Origin: an uncultured Alistipes sp.
GTDB lineage: Bacteria > Bacteroidota > Bacteroidia > Bacteroidales > Rikenellaceae
DNA: 64,000 bases
Reading direction: 5' to 3'
Assembly (NCBI GenBank): GCA_944321205.1
Contig: CALUKK010000027.1
Span: forward strand, 1 to 64,000
Below are positions 50,725-60,307 of this stretch, piece after piece. The translations under genes were made by a program, and so were the position numbers. Position 1 is the first letter of the stretch, and each line of letters opens with the position of its first letter. A model generated the notes under the pieces. The model had not been told where the DNA came from. It was given only the letters and a program-made list of their open reading frames with translations, and did no database searches.

Positions 50725-52413
50725 CTAATAATATCCCCACGCGTTCAATCCGCCGGTCTTGCACAGAACCTGCTTGACCGTTCCGTAGGAGAGGTCGCCC
50801 GAATCATAATAGACGATCTGGTTCTCGGGATAGGCCGTATCGATGGTCTTGAGGATGAAGACCCGGCCGTCGGCAAGTGCAAGCACACCCCAGCGACTGC
50901 CGAAATTCTCGCAGTTCATATCCACGATATCGGCCGTAAAGCCGTTCTGCAGCAGTTCGCCATCGGGCGTCCGGGGATTGTACTTGACAACCGGAAGCGT
51001 CGGATTCATCCGGTCATAGACATACAGTTCATTCCCCACGGCAATGTACATCATCGGGTTGTTCGCATAAGTATATTTGTAGAAGGGTACCCCATAGGCA
51101 AACGTCGGCTTGCCGGGTAGACCCGTGATCTCATACACGGCAGGATCCAGCACCGAGAATCTGAAAGAACCATACTCCTTTTGAACGGTGATCTCCTGAC
51201 AATAGGTTTTACCATCCATGTAGAAGACGATCGAATAACTTACGGAACCATAACGCGTATAATCATTGTTGGTAAAATAGTTGATCGCAATGATCTCCGC
51301 ATCGGAATCCATGCCTGTCGGTGCCAGGAAAGCATCGACAACACCGGCCGGCGTGTCGACCGGAGCAGGCAAAGCAATCGGTTTTCCGGCATTCTCTTCA
51401 ACAGGGCCGTCCCAACTGCCGGTTCCGGCATCGCCTACGACCACAAAGCGTCGTTTTGCAGAATCATACAGCAGACAACTTTGCATATTGTTCTTGAACG
51501 GCGCCACAATGGGCCGACACCCCACCAGCGGTTCCTGCTCTCCGTCAACGGTAAGCTGATTGGGCAGGAAATAGCCCGAATGGAAAAGCTCATTGGTATT
51601 CTTCAGCCGACTATAAACATGTCCGTCGGCATCCATGACCAGATCGACCCGATCCATAAACATGGCATCGCTGGCATACCCGAACCCTTCGGGATAGCTC
51701 TGACCGTCAAAAGCCTCCTGCAGGTCGATATCCTTACGGAAATCCAGACCGCTGATATCCAACGCCCCGTTTTCGGTCATGATCAGAATCTGGCCACACG
51801 TGGAGGCGTCCATACAGAAGTGTTCATGCATCCGAATCGGACCGGCCGGGAGATCCTCTCCATTCTCCTTGAAATAGACATCCTCGAAAACCTCAACCTC
51901 CGTTGGGATCGTCAGATCAAATTCCGTACCCTTGATAAAGGAGAACATCGTCTTGCCATCCTTCTCCGAAAGGATCATTGCCCCGTCGACATCGTAACGG
52001 CTCGCTACGGAGATATAGGCCTCTCCGAAACTCTGAAGCCCCGTTACGGGATCCGTAACCGTGAGTTGCAGACGGCCGTTCGGAATCAGGAAATCGGGTT
52101 CCCAGATGAAATCGAGCGTATTCCACCCCTCCTCCGTATAGGTATCCTGCCAGTTCTGGGAATCGGGGATCAGGGTCCACTGGTATTCCAGACGCTCCAG
52201 GTCGCCCTCACCATTGACAAACTTGATGACGGGGTGCAGCTCGACGGTTTCACCCATCGAGAGCCGGAAATCGGGAGACAGCGTGCTGCCCTCCTCCATT
52301 TCGATCGTCAATTCATTGACATCCTTGTAGTCGTAGTTGCCCTTGTCCTCGTAGCAGGAGGTCAACAGGCCGACCAGGCCGACAACGGCCCCTAATATCA
52401 CTGTTTTCTTCAT
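50725..52413 (-). CDS. PKD-like family lipoprotein
   Basis: 562 residues from ATG 52413 (another ATG four codons upstream). Signal peptide with lipobox LLTSC, then YEDKGNYDYKDVNELTIE, the typical opening of the PKD-like lipoproteins that accompany SusCD and DUF4843 genes. A PKD-like beta domain covers ~30-140 (LEYQWTLIPDS). The rest looks like a beta-propeller (repeated LVMDADGHVYSRL, VGNELYVYDRMNP, LALADGRVFILKT). No enzymatic motif. As the last gene of the SusC-SusD-DUF4843 unit it is probably a surface binding protein for the imported substrate. Followed by a strong hairpin. Confidence 0.82.
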   Translation of the reverse strand: MKKTVILGAVVGLVGLLTSCYEDKGNYDYKDVNELTIEMEEGSTLSPDFRLSMGETVELHPVIKFVNGEGDLERLEYQWTLIPDSQNWQDTYTEEGWNTLDFIWEPDFLIPNGRLQLTVTDPVTGLQSFGEAYISVASRYDVDGAMILSEKDGKTMFSFIKGTEFDLTIPTEVEVFEDVYFKENGEDLPAGPIRMHEHFCMDASTCGQILIMTENGALDISGLDFRKDIDLQEAFDGQSYPEGFGYASDAMFMDRVDLVMDADGHVYSRLKNTNELFHSGYFLPNQLTVDGEQEPLVGCRPIVAPFKNNMQSCLLYDSAKRRFVVVGDAGTGSWDGPVEENAGKPIALPAPVDTPAGVVDAFLAPTGMDSDAEIIAINYFTNNDYTRYGSVSYSIVFYMDGKTYCQEITVQKEYGSFRFSVLDPAVYEITGLPGKPTFAYGVPFYKYTYANNPMMYIAVGNELYVYDRMNPTLPVVKYNPRTPDGELLQNGFTADIVDMNCENFGSRWGVLALADGRVFILKTIDTAYPENQIVYYDSGDLSYGTVKQVLCKTGGLNAWGYY

Positions 52414-52426
52414 GGTTCTCCTCATT

Positions 52427-53128
52427 TTAATAGACGGGAATGATCATCTCGGAGCCATCGGCCTCGGTAATGTTGTTCTCCCGGATGTACTCCTTGAAGC
52501 CCAAAAGCAGTTTGCGCAGATCGGAGGGCAGCAGACCGTCGATCTCGTTGCGCCCCGAATAGTTGTAGAAGGCCTCGAACTTCTCTTTCGAATAGTCTCC
52601 GAAGTAACTCCGGGCCACCTCGTCCGTCCACCAGTCGGGACGGGTGGTGATATCATTGAACGTCACGCTGACCTGCAATCCATCGCTGTATCCGGGATCG
52701 AAGCTCTCGTTGGCAATGATATGCAGCGTAAGTTTCACCTCCTCGTTCTTGAGCCGCTCGCTCTTTTTCAGCGTAATGAGCATCTGGTCCTTCACCTGTC
52801 CGGCATGGAGGATCTGCGGATGGAGTTCATACTCGGCGGGCAGGGCCGTCGTGAGCGAATCCACCACCACGGCCAGATAGGTCCGATCGTAATCGACCAC
52901 CGACCCGATCAGATTGACCTCGAAGGCGACATCGAGCGTCTCCGCCCCGGGATAGAGCGAAAACGAACGGACAATCTCATTGACCGGTTCATAGTTTTCA
53001 TCCTGCTGGGTGAACCAGATCATGTCTTTCGACGAATAGGGTTCGATATCGGACTGGCCACAGGCTCCCAGCAGAGAGACGAAGGCCAAACACCCCGAAA
53101 GTAGGTATGTAAAACGGAACTTTTTCAT
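52427..53128 (-). CDS. DUF4843 lipoprotein
   Basis: 233 residues; signal peptide and lipobox SLLGAC at ~23. The mature protein starts DIEPYSSKDMIWFTQQDENYEPVNEIVRSFSLYPG, with a beta-sandwich followed by a C-terminal helical part (DEVARSYFGDYSKEKFEAFYNYSG). This is the DUF4843 pattern, always found next to SusD and a PKD-like lipoprotein. Its function is unknown, but it is probably part of the outer-leaflet complex. It lies 21 bases downstream of the SusD gene and 13 bases upstream of the PKD-like gene. Confidence 0.85.
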   Translation of the reverse strand: MKKFRFTYLLSGCLAFVSLLGACGQSDIEPYSSKDMIWFTQQDENYEPVNEIVRSFSLYPGAETLDVAFEVNLIGSVVDYDRTYLAVVVDSLTTALPAEYELHPQILHAGQVKDQMLITLKKSERLKNEEVKLTLHIIANESFDPGYSDGLQVSVTFNDITTRPDWWTDEVARSYFGDYSKEKFEAFYNYSGRNEIDGLLPSDLRKLLLGFKEYIRENNITEADGSEMIIPVY

Positions 53129-53149
53129 GATTTTCAGCCGTTTTTCGGA

Positions 53150-54622
53150 TTAATTGACAGTCTCGTTCTCCGGAAGCGGGAAATAGAAGGACTCGTCCGT
53201 CAAGGACCAGTTGAGTGACGTATCATTCAACTTTTTGTAATACAGGAAGGTGAGACCCTCTTCAAGAAACTCTCGGCGGACCTCCTTGAGCAGTTGTACT
53301 ACAAAGCTGGCCTGGTCCGTAATAAGCCCTTCGAGCATGTTCGCACCGCAGTTGCGACCCCGCCGCACGGTTTCAAGCATCGCCGTGGCATTGGTGTAGT
53401 CGTTCTTTGCGGCATAGTTCTCGGCCAGGATGTAATACATCTCCGAAAGACGGATAACCGGCAGGATGTCGAGGGTTTCGGAAGAGCCCGAACCCGACGG
53501 TGTCGTATAGCGTTTCGGATAGGAACTCCAACCGCTCTTACTGATCAGTGTGGTCAACCGGTAATCCGATCCACTGTCAAAAAGGTTATCAAAATCGTAC
53601 GACAAGACAAACTCCATGGTCGGCGACTGGGCATAGGACTCGTAATTGCGGACCAGATTCACGTCACTGAGGGCAAAGATCAGATCCTTGCACATCTTGT
53701 AATCCCCGGCAACGGTTGCGGCATCCGTGAATTCGAAGTATTTCAGATCGTTGTAATTCATATCGATAACCCGCTGAGCCTCCGTGGCCGCCAGATCATG
53801 CTGCCCGGCATAGTTGTAGACTCGAGCCAGAAGGGCCGAGATGGCCGCCCGGCTCATGCGATAACCGCGATAGGCAAGGAAGGGATCCTGCGGAGCATCC
53901 GCCCACCCCTGCTGGGCATAGAACCGATAGGAGGCCTGCAACCATTTGCGGTGATCCTCCATTCCGTCTTCCGAGCAATAGGTATCGAAGGGTTCGACCA
54001 GTTCGTAGCCGCGTTTCATGTCGCGGATGATCCGCTCGAGAACCGCGTCCACCGTAAGATAGGGCTCGCCCGTCGAGGGGAACGTCTCATAATAGGGGAT
54101 CCAGTTCCGGGTATCGCCCACCACAGGTGCCGGAGCAAAATAGGAGAGCACCACGAAATGGATGAAACCGCGCAGGGCCAGCGCCTCTCCCAGAATCATC
54201 TCCCGTTCGAGCTTCCCGCCCTGGAATTTCGAATCGGGCTCGTTTTCGATACGTCCGATGATGTTGTTGCAGTTGGCGATGGCGTTGTAGGCCTCGCCCC
54301 AGAGGGAGGAGATGACTGATTTGGCGTCGTCCGAGGTATAGTCATAAGAGGCAAAGTCCGAATAGGCATGCCCATAAAAATTGTAGGACTGATAGCATTG
54401 CCCGAGGACATCGGCCATACCCCAGGTCAGTTCACGACCGTAGAGCGACGACGAGGAGAGACTCTTGTAGACGCCGTTCAACGCATTGCGATACCCGGAT
54501 CCGACCTTGAACAGATTCTCCTCGGTCACTTCGTCGGCAGGATTGACATCGAGCCATTTTTCGCAGGAGACCGTCGCCAGCAGGGCGAAGGATGCGAGAA
54601 GCAGGATATATGTTTTTTTCAT
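53150..54622 (-). CDS. SusD/RagB family lipoprotein (SusD-C)
   Basis: 490 residues; lipobox TVSC at ~20. SusD features: EKWLDVNPADEVTEENLFKVGSGYRNALNGVYKSL at the N terminus, the helix ALALRGFIHFVVLSYFAPAPVV, and IRLSEMYYILAENYAAKNDYTNATAMLETVRRGRNC near the C terminus. It belongs to the shorter SusD branch found with STN-type SusC proteins and DUF4843. It starts 21 bases after the frameshifted SusC gene. If that SusC is not made, this lipoprotein would lack its barrel partner. Confidence 0.95.
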   Translation of the reverse strand: MKKTYILLLASFALLATVSCEKWLDVNPADEVTEENLFKVGSGYRNALNGVYKSLSSSSLYGRELTWGMADVLGQCYQSYNFYGHAYSDFASYDYTSDDAKSVISSLWGEAYNAIANCNNIIGRIENEPDSKFQGGKLEREMILGEALALRGFIHFVVLSYFAPAPVVGDTRNWIPYYETFPSTGEPYLTVDAVLERIIRDMKRGYELVEPFDTYCSEDGMEDHRKWLQASYRFYAQQGWADAPQDPFLAYRGYRMSRAAISALLARVYNYAGQHDLAATEAQRVIDMNYNDLKYFEFTDAATVAGDYKMCKDLIFALSDVNLVRNYESYAQSPTMEFVLSYDFDNLFDSGSDYRLTTLISKSGWSSYPKRYTTPSGSGSSETLDILPVIRLSEMYYILAENYAAKNDYTNATAMLETVRRGRNCGANMLEGLITDQASFVVQLLKEVRREFLEEGLTFLYYKKLNDTSLNWSLTDESFYFPLPENETVN

Positions 54623-55145
54623 GTTCGTCCGAATTTTAACGTATTAGAAAGCAGCCCGGATCGCAAAGGTAAACGTACGGGCGTAGGGATAGCTCAAGCC
54701 TCGTTCCTGCTTGACCGAAGAGACGTGGAAGAGATCGTTGGCCCCGATCTCCAGGCGCAGCATGCTCAGCCGCAGCGGTGCGATCCATTCGCGCTTGAAC
54801 TCGTAGCCCAGCGTCAGCGACGGCATCTCCAGCATGTTGTAATTCTGGACGAAACGCGACGTTGACCGGGTCTTCTCGATACTCAGCTGCTGGCCGGAGG
54901 GCATCTTCTTGTAGAGAGCATGCTGCCCCGGCTGGCTCCAGCGATCCGTCAACACGCGGCGATCGACATTCGACGAATAGATGTTCACACCCTCGACCTT
55001 GTCGGCCAGCGTCTGGTTGTAGCGTTGGCCTCCGGCCTCATAGAGGAACGTCGTATAGAGCGTGAACTGCTTCCACTGAAGGTTGAAGCCGAAAGAGCCC
55101 TGAATCTTGGGATCCGTGACTCCGAGGACCTGCTGCTGGGAGGTA

Positions 55146-55171
55146 ATCCAGTTGGAGGTAATCCGTCCTTG
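55146..55171. repeat. 11-nt direct repeat at the second frameshift
   Basis: GGAGGTAATCC occurs at about 55139-55149 and again at about 55154-55164 with AGTT between. The second frameshift of the SusC gene lies at the right-hand end of this repeat. Such repeats can promote small slips, but the number of missing bases (one) does not equal the repeat unit. Confidence 0.5.
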
Positions 55172-57947
55172 GTGACAAAGACCTCCTCACCGGTTGCCGG
55201 ATTGATGCCCAGCGACTTCATACCCCAGATCGAATTGATCGAAACGCCCTCGACATACTGCGTGAAGGGCTTCGACATGAAGTCGTCCTGATAGATGTTA
55301 CCGTTGTCGATCAGATCCTGCACCCGACGGTTGTACTCCTGCAGCGAATGCGAGATCTTCGTCAGACGGTTGCGGTTGTGGGCCAGGTTGGCATTGAAGG
55401 TCAGGAACAGATCGCGACGCTGGATGGCCGTGATGCGCAGATCGACCTCGACACCGCGGTTCGAGATCTCGCCGATATTGTCACGATAGGTCGTAAAGCC
55501 CGTCGAGCTGGGGATCGTCACGTCGTTGATCAGGTCCTTGGTCACTTTGTCGTAGTAAGAGAACTTCGTATAGAAGCGGTCGTTCCACAGACCCAGTTCG
55601 AATCCGACATCAAACGTATTGGTGGTCTCCCACGTCAGATCGGTGTTGCCCAACGCCTTGAGCGTGGCACCGAAACCGGTCTTGTACCACTCGTCCGAGA
55701 GAATCGTGTAGGTCGTGCGGGCAGCATAGGCCGGGAAGTTGATCTTACCGGTCTGGCCATAGGTGGCACGTACCTTCAGCAGCGACACGGGCGAATCCTT
55801 CATGAATTCGTAGTTGTGGATATTCAAGCCCACACCACCGGACCAGAACGGCGCAAAACGACGATCTTTTCCGAAGGCCGAGTTTCCGTCGAAACGGCAC
55901 GAAGCATCGAGCAGGTAGATATCCTGGAAGCTGTAGTTGGCGGCCATCAGGAATCCGACGGTCCGAGAAGTGCTCTCCGTGCTGACCGGCTTGCTCTGAA
56001 GTTCCTGTGCATAGTTGATCGAGCTGAGGCTGCCCGAGGGGAAGCCCAGATAAGTAGCATTCAGGTTCGTACTGGTGTTGCTGAGGATATTGACACCGGC
56101 TTGAGCATTGATGTTGTGCTGTGCAAAACTGCGGTTGAACGACAGATAGGAGTTGAAGTCGTAACGCATGCCGTTTCCGCGTGACGTGGAGAGTGATCCG
56201 GCAGCCAGGTTCGACGTACTGAGCACAATCGGACTCTGCTTCGAAAGCGGATCATAGAAAATATCCGTATCGTCGATCGTCTTGGTGATGCTCAACTGCC
56301 CCTTGAGCAACAGATAAGGCGTGATATTCCAGTTCACCGAGAGGTTGTTGATAAACTCCTGGTTTTTCGAACGGTTGAAGTTCTGGAGTCCGGCCTCATA
56401 GAGCGGATTCTCACGATCCCGCGACGAATTATCCCAATTGCGGAGCGTCTCGAGGTAGTTGCCGTTCTCATCCATGTACTCATCATAAGGGAGTGCCGTG
56501 GTATACTTCGAGAACGAGCCATAGGGAGACTCTTCGGAATCCGTCTGCAGGAACGACGCATAGTTCTTGATCGAGACGTTGCGGTAGACGTACTGCAAAT
56601 AAACACCCGCACCGATACGGTCACGCTTCGATCCCTTCATTACACCGTCCTGGTTGGCATACTGGAAATCGACTCCGAAGCGGAAGGCATCGCTACCGCC
56701 GTCGATATAGATACTGTGCTTGTGGTTGAAGGCCGTGCGCAGAGGCTTTGCCAGCCAATAGGTATCAACACCCTTCATCACGTTGGCCAGCTTGCCGTTG
56801 TACTCCGTCCACATGTCATTCTGCGACACGGCGCTGTTCGGATTCATAGACTTGTCATAGCATCCGGCAATCCGCTCAAGCTCAAGCTTTTCGGCAGCAT
56901 TCATCAGGTTGTAGTCGCTCAGGTCGGGAACCACCACGTCGCCGACCATGCTGTACGAAACGTTGAGTTTGCCGGGCGTCGGAGCCACCGACGTGATGAC
57001 CACCACGCCATTGGCGGCACGCGAACCGTAGAGGGCCGTTGCCGCGGCATCCTTCAGGATGGTGATGTTCTCGATCCGGTTCATATCCATGTCGTAGAGC
57101 TTCTGAGCCGTGATCTCGAAGCCGTCGAGGATGAAGACCGGCAGGTTGGGATTGTCCTTGAGGTTGGCCTTGCTGTACTCGTCGCGGTCGAGTTCCTTGG
57201 TTCCGATGCCCGACTCACCACGGATGTAGACCTCCGGCAGGGCATTGGGGTCCGAACCCCAGGTCGTATTCTCCTTGATGCGGAACGAAGGGTCGAAGGT
57301 CTGGAGCGCCTTCATCACATTGGTCTTGGAGACCTTCTGCAACTGATCCTTCGAAATGGAGACGGTGTTACCCGTGAAGCTCTCCTTGCGGACATTGGCA
57401 TAACCCGTCACGACGACATTCTCCATTTCGTCCGCAGACTCCTTCATGGCGACATTGATGCGCAATTGTCCGGTGAAGGGGATGGTCTGCGTCTCCATTC
57501 CCACGAAACTGAAGACAATATTCGTCTCCTTGGGTTCGGGCAGGGTCTCGAACTCCAGGATATATTCTCCGTTGGAATCGGTTACGCAACCGTGGCGGCC
57601 ACCCTTGACGTAGACGGTGACACCGGCCAGCGGTTGTTTGGTCTGCTGGGAGGTCACCGTTCCGAGCAACAGCCGTCTCGGATCCTCCTGGGCTTCGGCC
57701 TGTTCCTGTCCGGGCTTCGCCTTGATGACGATGGTGTTGTCCTTGATGGTGTACTCGAAAGGCGTGGATTTCAGACAGGCCGAGAGGATGCTCTCCACGG
57801 AGGCATTCTGCACCTTGAGGGTGATGCCGGAGATGGCACGCACGGCCTTGCTGTTGTAGAGGAAATAGTAATTCGTCTTCTTCTTGAGTGTCAACAGCAC
57901 CTCCTCAAGAGAGGCGTTCTTCACACTGAAGGAGACACGGAGCGAAT

Positions 57948-57956
57948 CCCCCCCCC
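57948..57956 (-). repeat. Homopolymer (G)9 tract at the signal peptide/STN junction
   Basis: Nine C on the plus strand, G on the coding strand. The upstream frame (58096 start) and downstream frame (STN onward) differ by one base exactly here; eight or eleven G would join them. Confidence 0.9.
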
Positions 57957-58128
57957 TCACTATCCGCCTGATAATCAGCGGTTACAGACGCGCACACAAC
58001 CGGAATGGACGAAAAGAGGAAGATCGCCGCCAGAAGGGTCACCGCCCACAGACGGCCCAGTCGAGGCGGGTACTCCGAGTGTAGAAATTTACCCATAACC
58101 TAATTAACTTTTAAGTGAAACAATATGA

Positions 58129-59340
58129 TTACCTAACCTGTCGGTTTTTCTCTACGATGATTCGTCCCTCCCGTTCGCGGAAAATCAATTCGTTGGTTAC
58201 GGAGAAGAGTTCGGCAATGTCGTTGAGCGTTTCGGCGCGTTCGATCATTCCCGAATAGAGGATATCTTTCAAAGCCGGATCCGAAGCATCGATCTCCACG
58301 TCGTACCAACGCGCGAGTTTGCGGCAGATCGACGGAATCGGTTCATTGAAGAACGAGAACATCCGGTGTGCCCAGGCCGCATAACTCTCGGCATAGACCT
58401 CATGCGTGGTCATCGTATTGGATGCCTTGTCCAGCCGGGCCTGCATGCCGGGACGGAGCAGGGTCTCGACCTGATCACGGATTACCTTGAGCGATCCCGA
58501 GATCAGGGTGGTCTCGACCGTCGGATCGTCGTCGTAGGTGGTCAGATTGAATGACGTGCCCAGCACCCGCACCGACAGCAGATCGGTATGCACGATAAAG
58601 GGGTGTGCCGCATCGGCCCGGACCTCGAAATAAGCCTCGCCACGAAGCCGGACCTCTCTCAGGCTGTCGGTGAACCGCGTCGGGAAGGTGATCTCCGATT
58701 CGGCATTGAGCCAGACCCGGGTACCGTCGCTGAGTTCGATCTGATACTCTCCGCCCCGGGGCACGGTCAACCGGTTGATAAGCGGGCGTACGGGTTCGGA
58801 GGTTTTGTTCCGGGTCCGGGAGTTCCGTTCCGGGGATGCTTCAGAGGCCTGGAACGTGGTCGACTCCGCATCGACATGGATTTCGGTTCTGTCGGCTTCG
58901 GTCAGCAGCTGCTCGGGGCCATCGGTCAGTGCGACCTTCATTCCGGAGGAGAGTTCCAGAACGGCCTTCGTGCGTCCCGGCGGGATGAGCGACGCCAGCG
59001 TATCACGGTGTTGATAGAAGTCGTAGATCCGCTCACCGCCCCAGATGAGTCCCAACAGCAGTACCGCCGCCGCCGAAGTACGGACAAGGGCCCGGAAGAT
59101 CCGCCGCCGGCGGTTGCGCAGGGCTTCCCGACGGACATTGCGCCAAACGCGATCCCGATCGTAGGAGTAGAGCATTCGAAGCTGTTCAGCATCCTGCGAG
59201 TTTCCGGTCAGCAGGTCCAACAAGGCCCTGTTTTCCTCGGATTCGCCGGCCCACATCTCCAGTTTGAGTCGGTCCGAAGGATCGATCGTCTTCTCCTTGC
59301 AGGCGGATAACAGTCGGTATAATTCGGTTTCGTTGAGCAT
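58129..59340 (-). CDS. FecR-family anti-sigma factor
   Basis: 403 residues from ATG 59340. N-terminal ~85 residues are a cytoplasmic helical anti-sigma region (ELYRLLSACKEKTIDPSDRLKLEMWAGESEENRALLDLL). A transmembrane helix follows at ~95-112 (TSAAAVLLLGLIWGGERI). The periplasmic part holds the FecR domain (VPRGGEYQIELSDGTRVWLNAESEITFPTRF ... LRGEAYFEVRADAAHPFIVHTDLLSVRVLGTSFNL) and a C-terminal STN-interacting domain (RKLARWYDVEIDASDPALKDILYSGMIE). It relays occupancy of the STN-SusC to the sigma factor. Upstream, a terminator-like hairpin separates it from the sigma gene, so its level may be set lower. It lies 32 bases before the SusC gene. Confidence 0.95.
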   Translation of the reverse strand: MLNETELYRLLSACKEKTIDPSDRLKLEMWAGESEENRALLDLLTGNSQDAEQLRMLYSYDRDRVWRNVRREALRNRRRRIFRALVRTSAAAVLLLGLIWGGERIYDFYQHRDTLASLIPPGRTKAVLELSSGMKVALTDGPEQLLTEADRTEIHVDAESTTFQASEASPERNSRTRNKTSEPVRPLINRLTVPRGGEYQIELSDGTRVWLNAESEITFPTRFTDSLREVRLRGEAYFEVRADAAHPFIVHTDLLSVRVLGTSFNLTTYDDDPTVETTLISGSLKVIRDQVETLLRPGMQARLDKASNTMTTHEVYAESYAAWAHRMFSFFNEPIPSICRKLARWYDVEIDASDPALKDILYSGMIERAETLNDIAELFSVTNELIFREREGRIIVEKNRQVR

Positions 59341-59394
59341 TTTCCGTTCGCGCGTAAGGGTCGTATCTGCGGTCTTTCGGGGCGGAAGCATGCG

Positions 59395-59433
59395 CCAAAA
59401 AACCGCGCTTTCTGTTATTATAGACGCGCGGTT
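59395..59433 (-). terminator. Terminator/attenuator between sigma and anti-sigma genes
   Basis: On the minus strand AACCGCGC (plus 59426-59433) pairs with GCGCGGTT (plus 59401-59408) and is followed by six T. It sits inside what looks like one regulatory operon, 33 bases after the sigma stop and 55 bases before the FecR start. Confidence 0.75.
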
Positions 59434-59465
59434 GTGGAAAAATCCTTAGAAAAAAACGAAAAAAA

Positions 59466-60011
59466 TCAGAATTTGGCTCTTTTTTTTCGAGCTCGGCCCT
59501 GGTAAAGGTCGGCGAGGCGTTCGCGCAGCATCCGGAACGACTGGTACATGTGCGACTTGATGGTAGCCAGCGACACACCCAGCAGATCGGCGGTCTCCTG
59601 ATAGGAACGATCGTTGAAATAGACCTGCCGCACAACCTCCCGGGTCCGGGGCGGGAGTTGCTCCACGGCCTTGAAGAGCTGCTGGAGATGCATCAGGTGT
59701 TCGGACTCTTCGGGCGGCAGGAAATTGAACTCCTCCTCGGAAGAGTCCTCTTCGCGCACCCGCTGGAAACGGCTCATGGCCCGTAACGAACAGGCGTGGG
59801 ACCGGGCGTAGTCAAGAGCGGCATTGCGCACACAGATGTAGAGGAAACTCACAGGATACTTCACCTCCGCATGACGGTCGTCGAGCAGCTTGATGAAAAC
59901 ATTCTGCACGATATCCTCGGCGATCTCCTTGGACGAGACGATCGATTGCGCCATGTAGACCGCGCAATGGAAATGTTCGTTGAAGAGTTTTTCTACATCG
60001 GAGAGTGACAT
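59466..60011 (-). CDS. FecI-type ECF sigma factor
   Basis: 181 residues, ATG at 60011. Region 2: LFNEHFHCAVYMAQSIVSSKEIAEDIVQNVFIKLLDDR (core-binding motif around EDIVQNVFIKL), then FLYICVRNAALDYARSH. Region 4: LPPRTREVVRQVYFNDRSYQETADLLGVSLATIKSHMYQSFRMLRERL with the helix-turn-helix. The C-terminal tail is basic (RARKKRAKF). This is the Bacteroidota-type sigma factor paired with FecR and an STN-SusC, expected to switch on the locus at 50725-58096 when the receptor binds substrate. The -7-like box TACCTTGG is at plus 60032-60039; no good -33 element is seen. Confidence 0.95.
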   Translation of the reverse strand: MSLSDVEKLFNEHFHCAVYMAQSIVSSKEIAEDIVQNVFIKLLDDRHAEVKYPVSFLYICVRNAALDYARSHACSLRAMSRFQRVREEDSSEEEFNFLPPEESEHLMHLQQLFKAVEQLPPRTREVVRQVYFNDRSYQETADLLGVSLATIKSHMYQSFRMLRERLADLYQGRARKKRAKF

Positions 60012-60031
60012 CGTTCGGGTTGTTTACGATG

Positions 60032-60039
60032 CCAAGGTA
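60032..60039 (-). promoter_or_regulatory. -7-like element of the FecI-type sigma gene
   Basis: TACCTTGG on the minus strand, 20 nt before the ATG at 60011. A -33 TTG is not found at 17-21 nt spacing. Confidence 0.4.
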
Positions 60040-60107
60040 ACAAATTTTTTTATGAAATGGAACTTCGGGAATATGATTTTATTCATTCCGGAGCCCGTTT
60101 CGGAGGG

Positions 60108-60130
60108 GTGTAAGTATATAATACTTACAC
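60108..60130. promoter_or_regulatory. Perfect 23-bp inverted repeat upstream of the sigma gene
   Basis: GTGTAAGTAT (60108-60117) and ATACTTACAC (60121-60130) are perfect complements around ATA. On the plus strand ATTTTTT follows. It lies ~70 bp upstream of the -7-like box of the sigma gene. It could be an operator for a dimeric regulator or, read as RNA, a terminator for plus-strand transcription. The rest of the 296-base gap has no gene. Confidence 0.5.
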
Positions 60131-60232
60131 ATTTTTTCACAACCTGCTTACAAATCGTAACCCGACACCTCCACGGAGCCTGCCGGAAGATTCCTGCCGA
60201 CGGCAAACCGCCGGACCGTTTTTCAACGAAAC

Positions 60233-60258
60233 GGGGCAGCAACCACCGTTGCCGCCCC
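60233..60258 (-). terminator. Hairpin after proS
   Basis: GGGGC/GCAAC (60233-60237, 60239-60243) pairs with GTTGC/GCCCC (60248-60252, 60254-60258) with one A-C mismatch; a GTTTCGTT stretch follows on the minus strand. Located 49 bases after the proS stop. Confidence 0.6.
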
Positions 60259-60307
60259 TGTTCCGAATGGGGCCCCGCCCCTCCCTCTCGTCGCGTTTGC
60301 CGCACCG

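Larger units (their letters stand above)
54644..58096 (-). pseudogene. SusC-type TonB-dependent receptor with STN domain, broken by two frameshifts
   Basis: One gene in three frames. Frame 1 (58096 to the G run at 57948-57956) encodes a signal peptide (GRLWAVTLLAAIFLFSSIPVVCAS). Frame 2 (to about 55163) encodes the STN signalling domain (SLRVSFSVKNASLEEVLLTLKKKTNYYFLYNSKAV), the regulatory-like sandwich (LLLGTVTSQQTKQPLAGVTVYV), the plug, and most of the barrel. Frame 3 (to 54644) encodes the barrel end through RTFTFAIRAAF. Removing one G from the run of nine, and adding one base near 55163, restores a standard protein of ~1150 residues. STN receptors pass a signal through FecR to a sigma factor, and both genes lie upstream. 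Either this is a phase-off or decayed gene, or the assembly has errors. Confidence 0.85.

Noticed and set aside
57960..57960. GTG at 57960 as the true start of the STN-SusC
   Set aside because: It would lack a signal peptide, which an outer-membrane barrel needs, while a perfect signal peptide lies directly upstream one base out of frame. A frameshift explains the data better.
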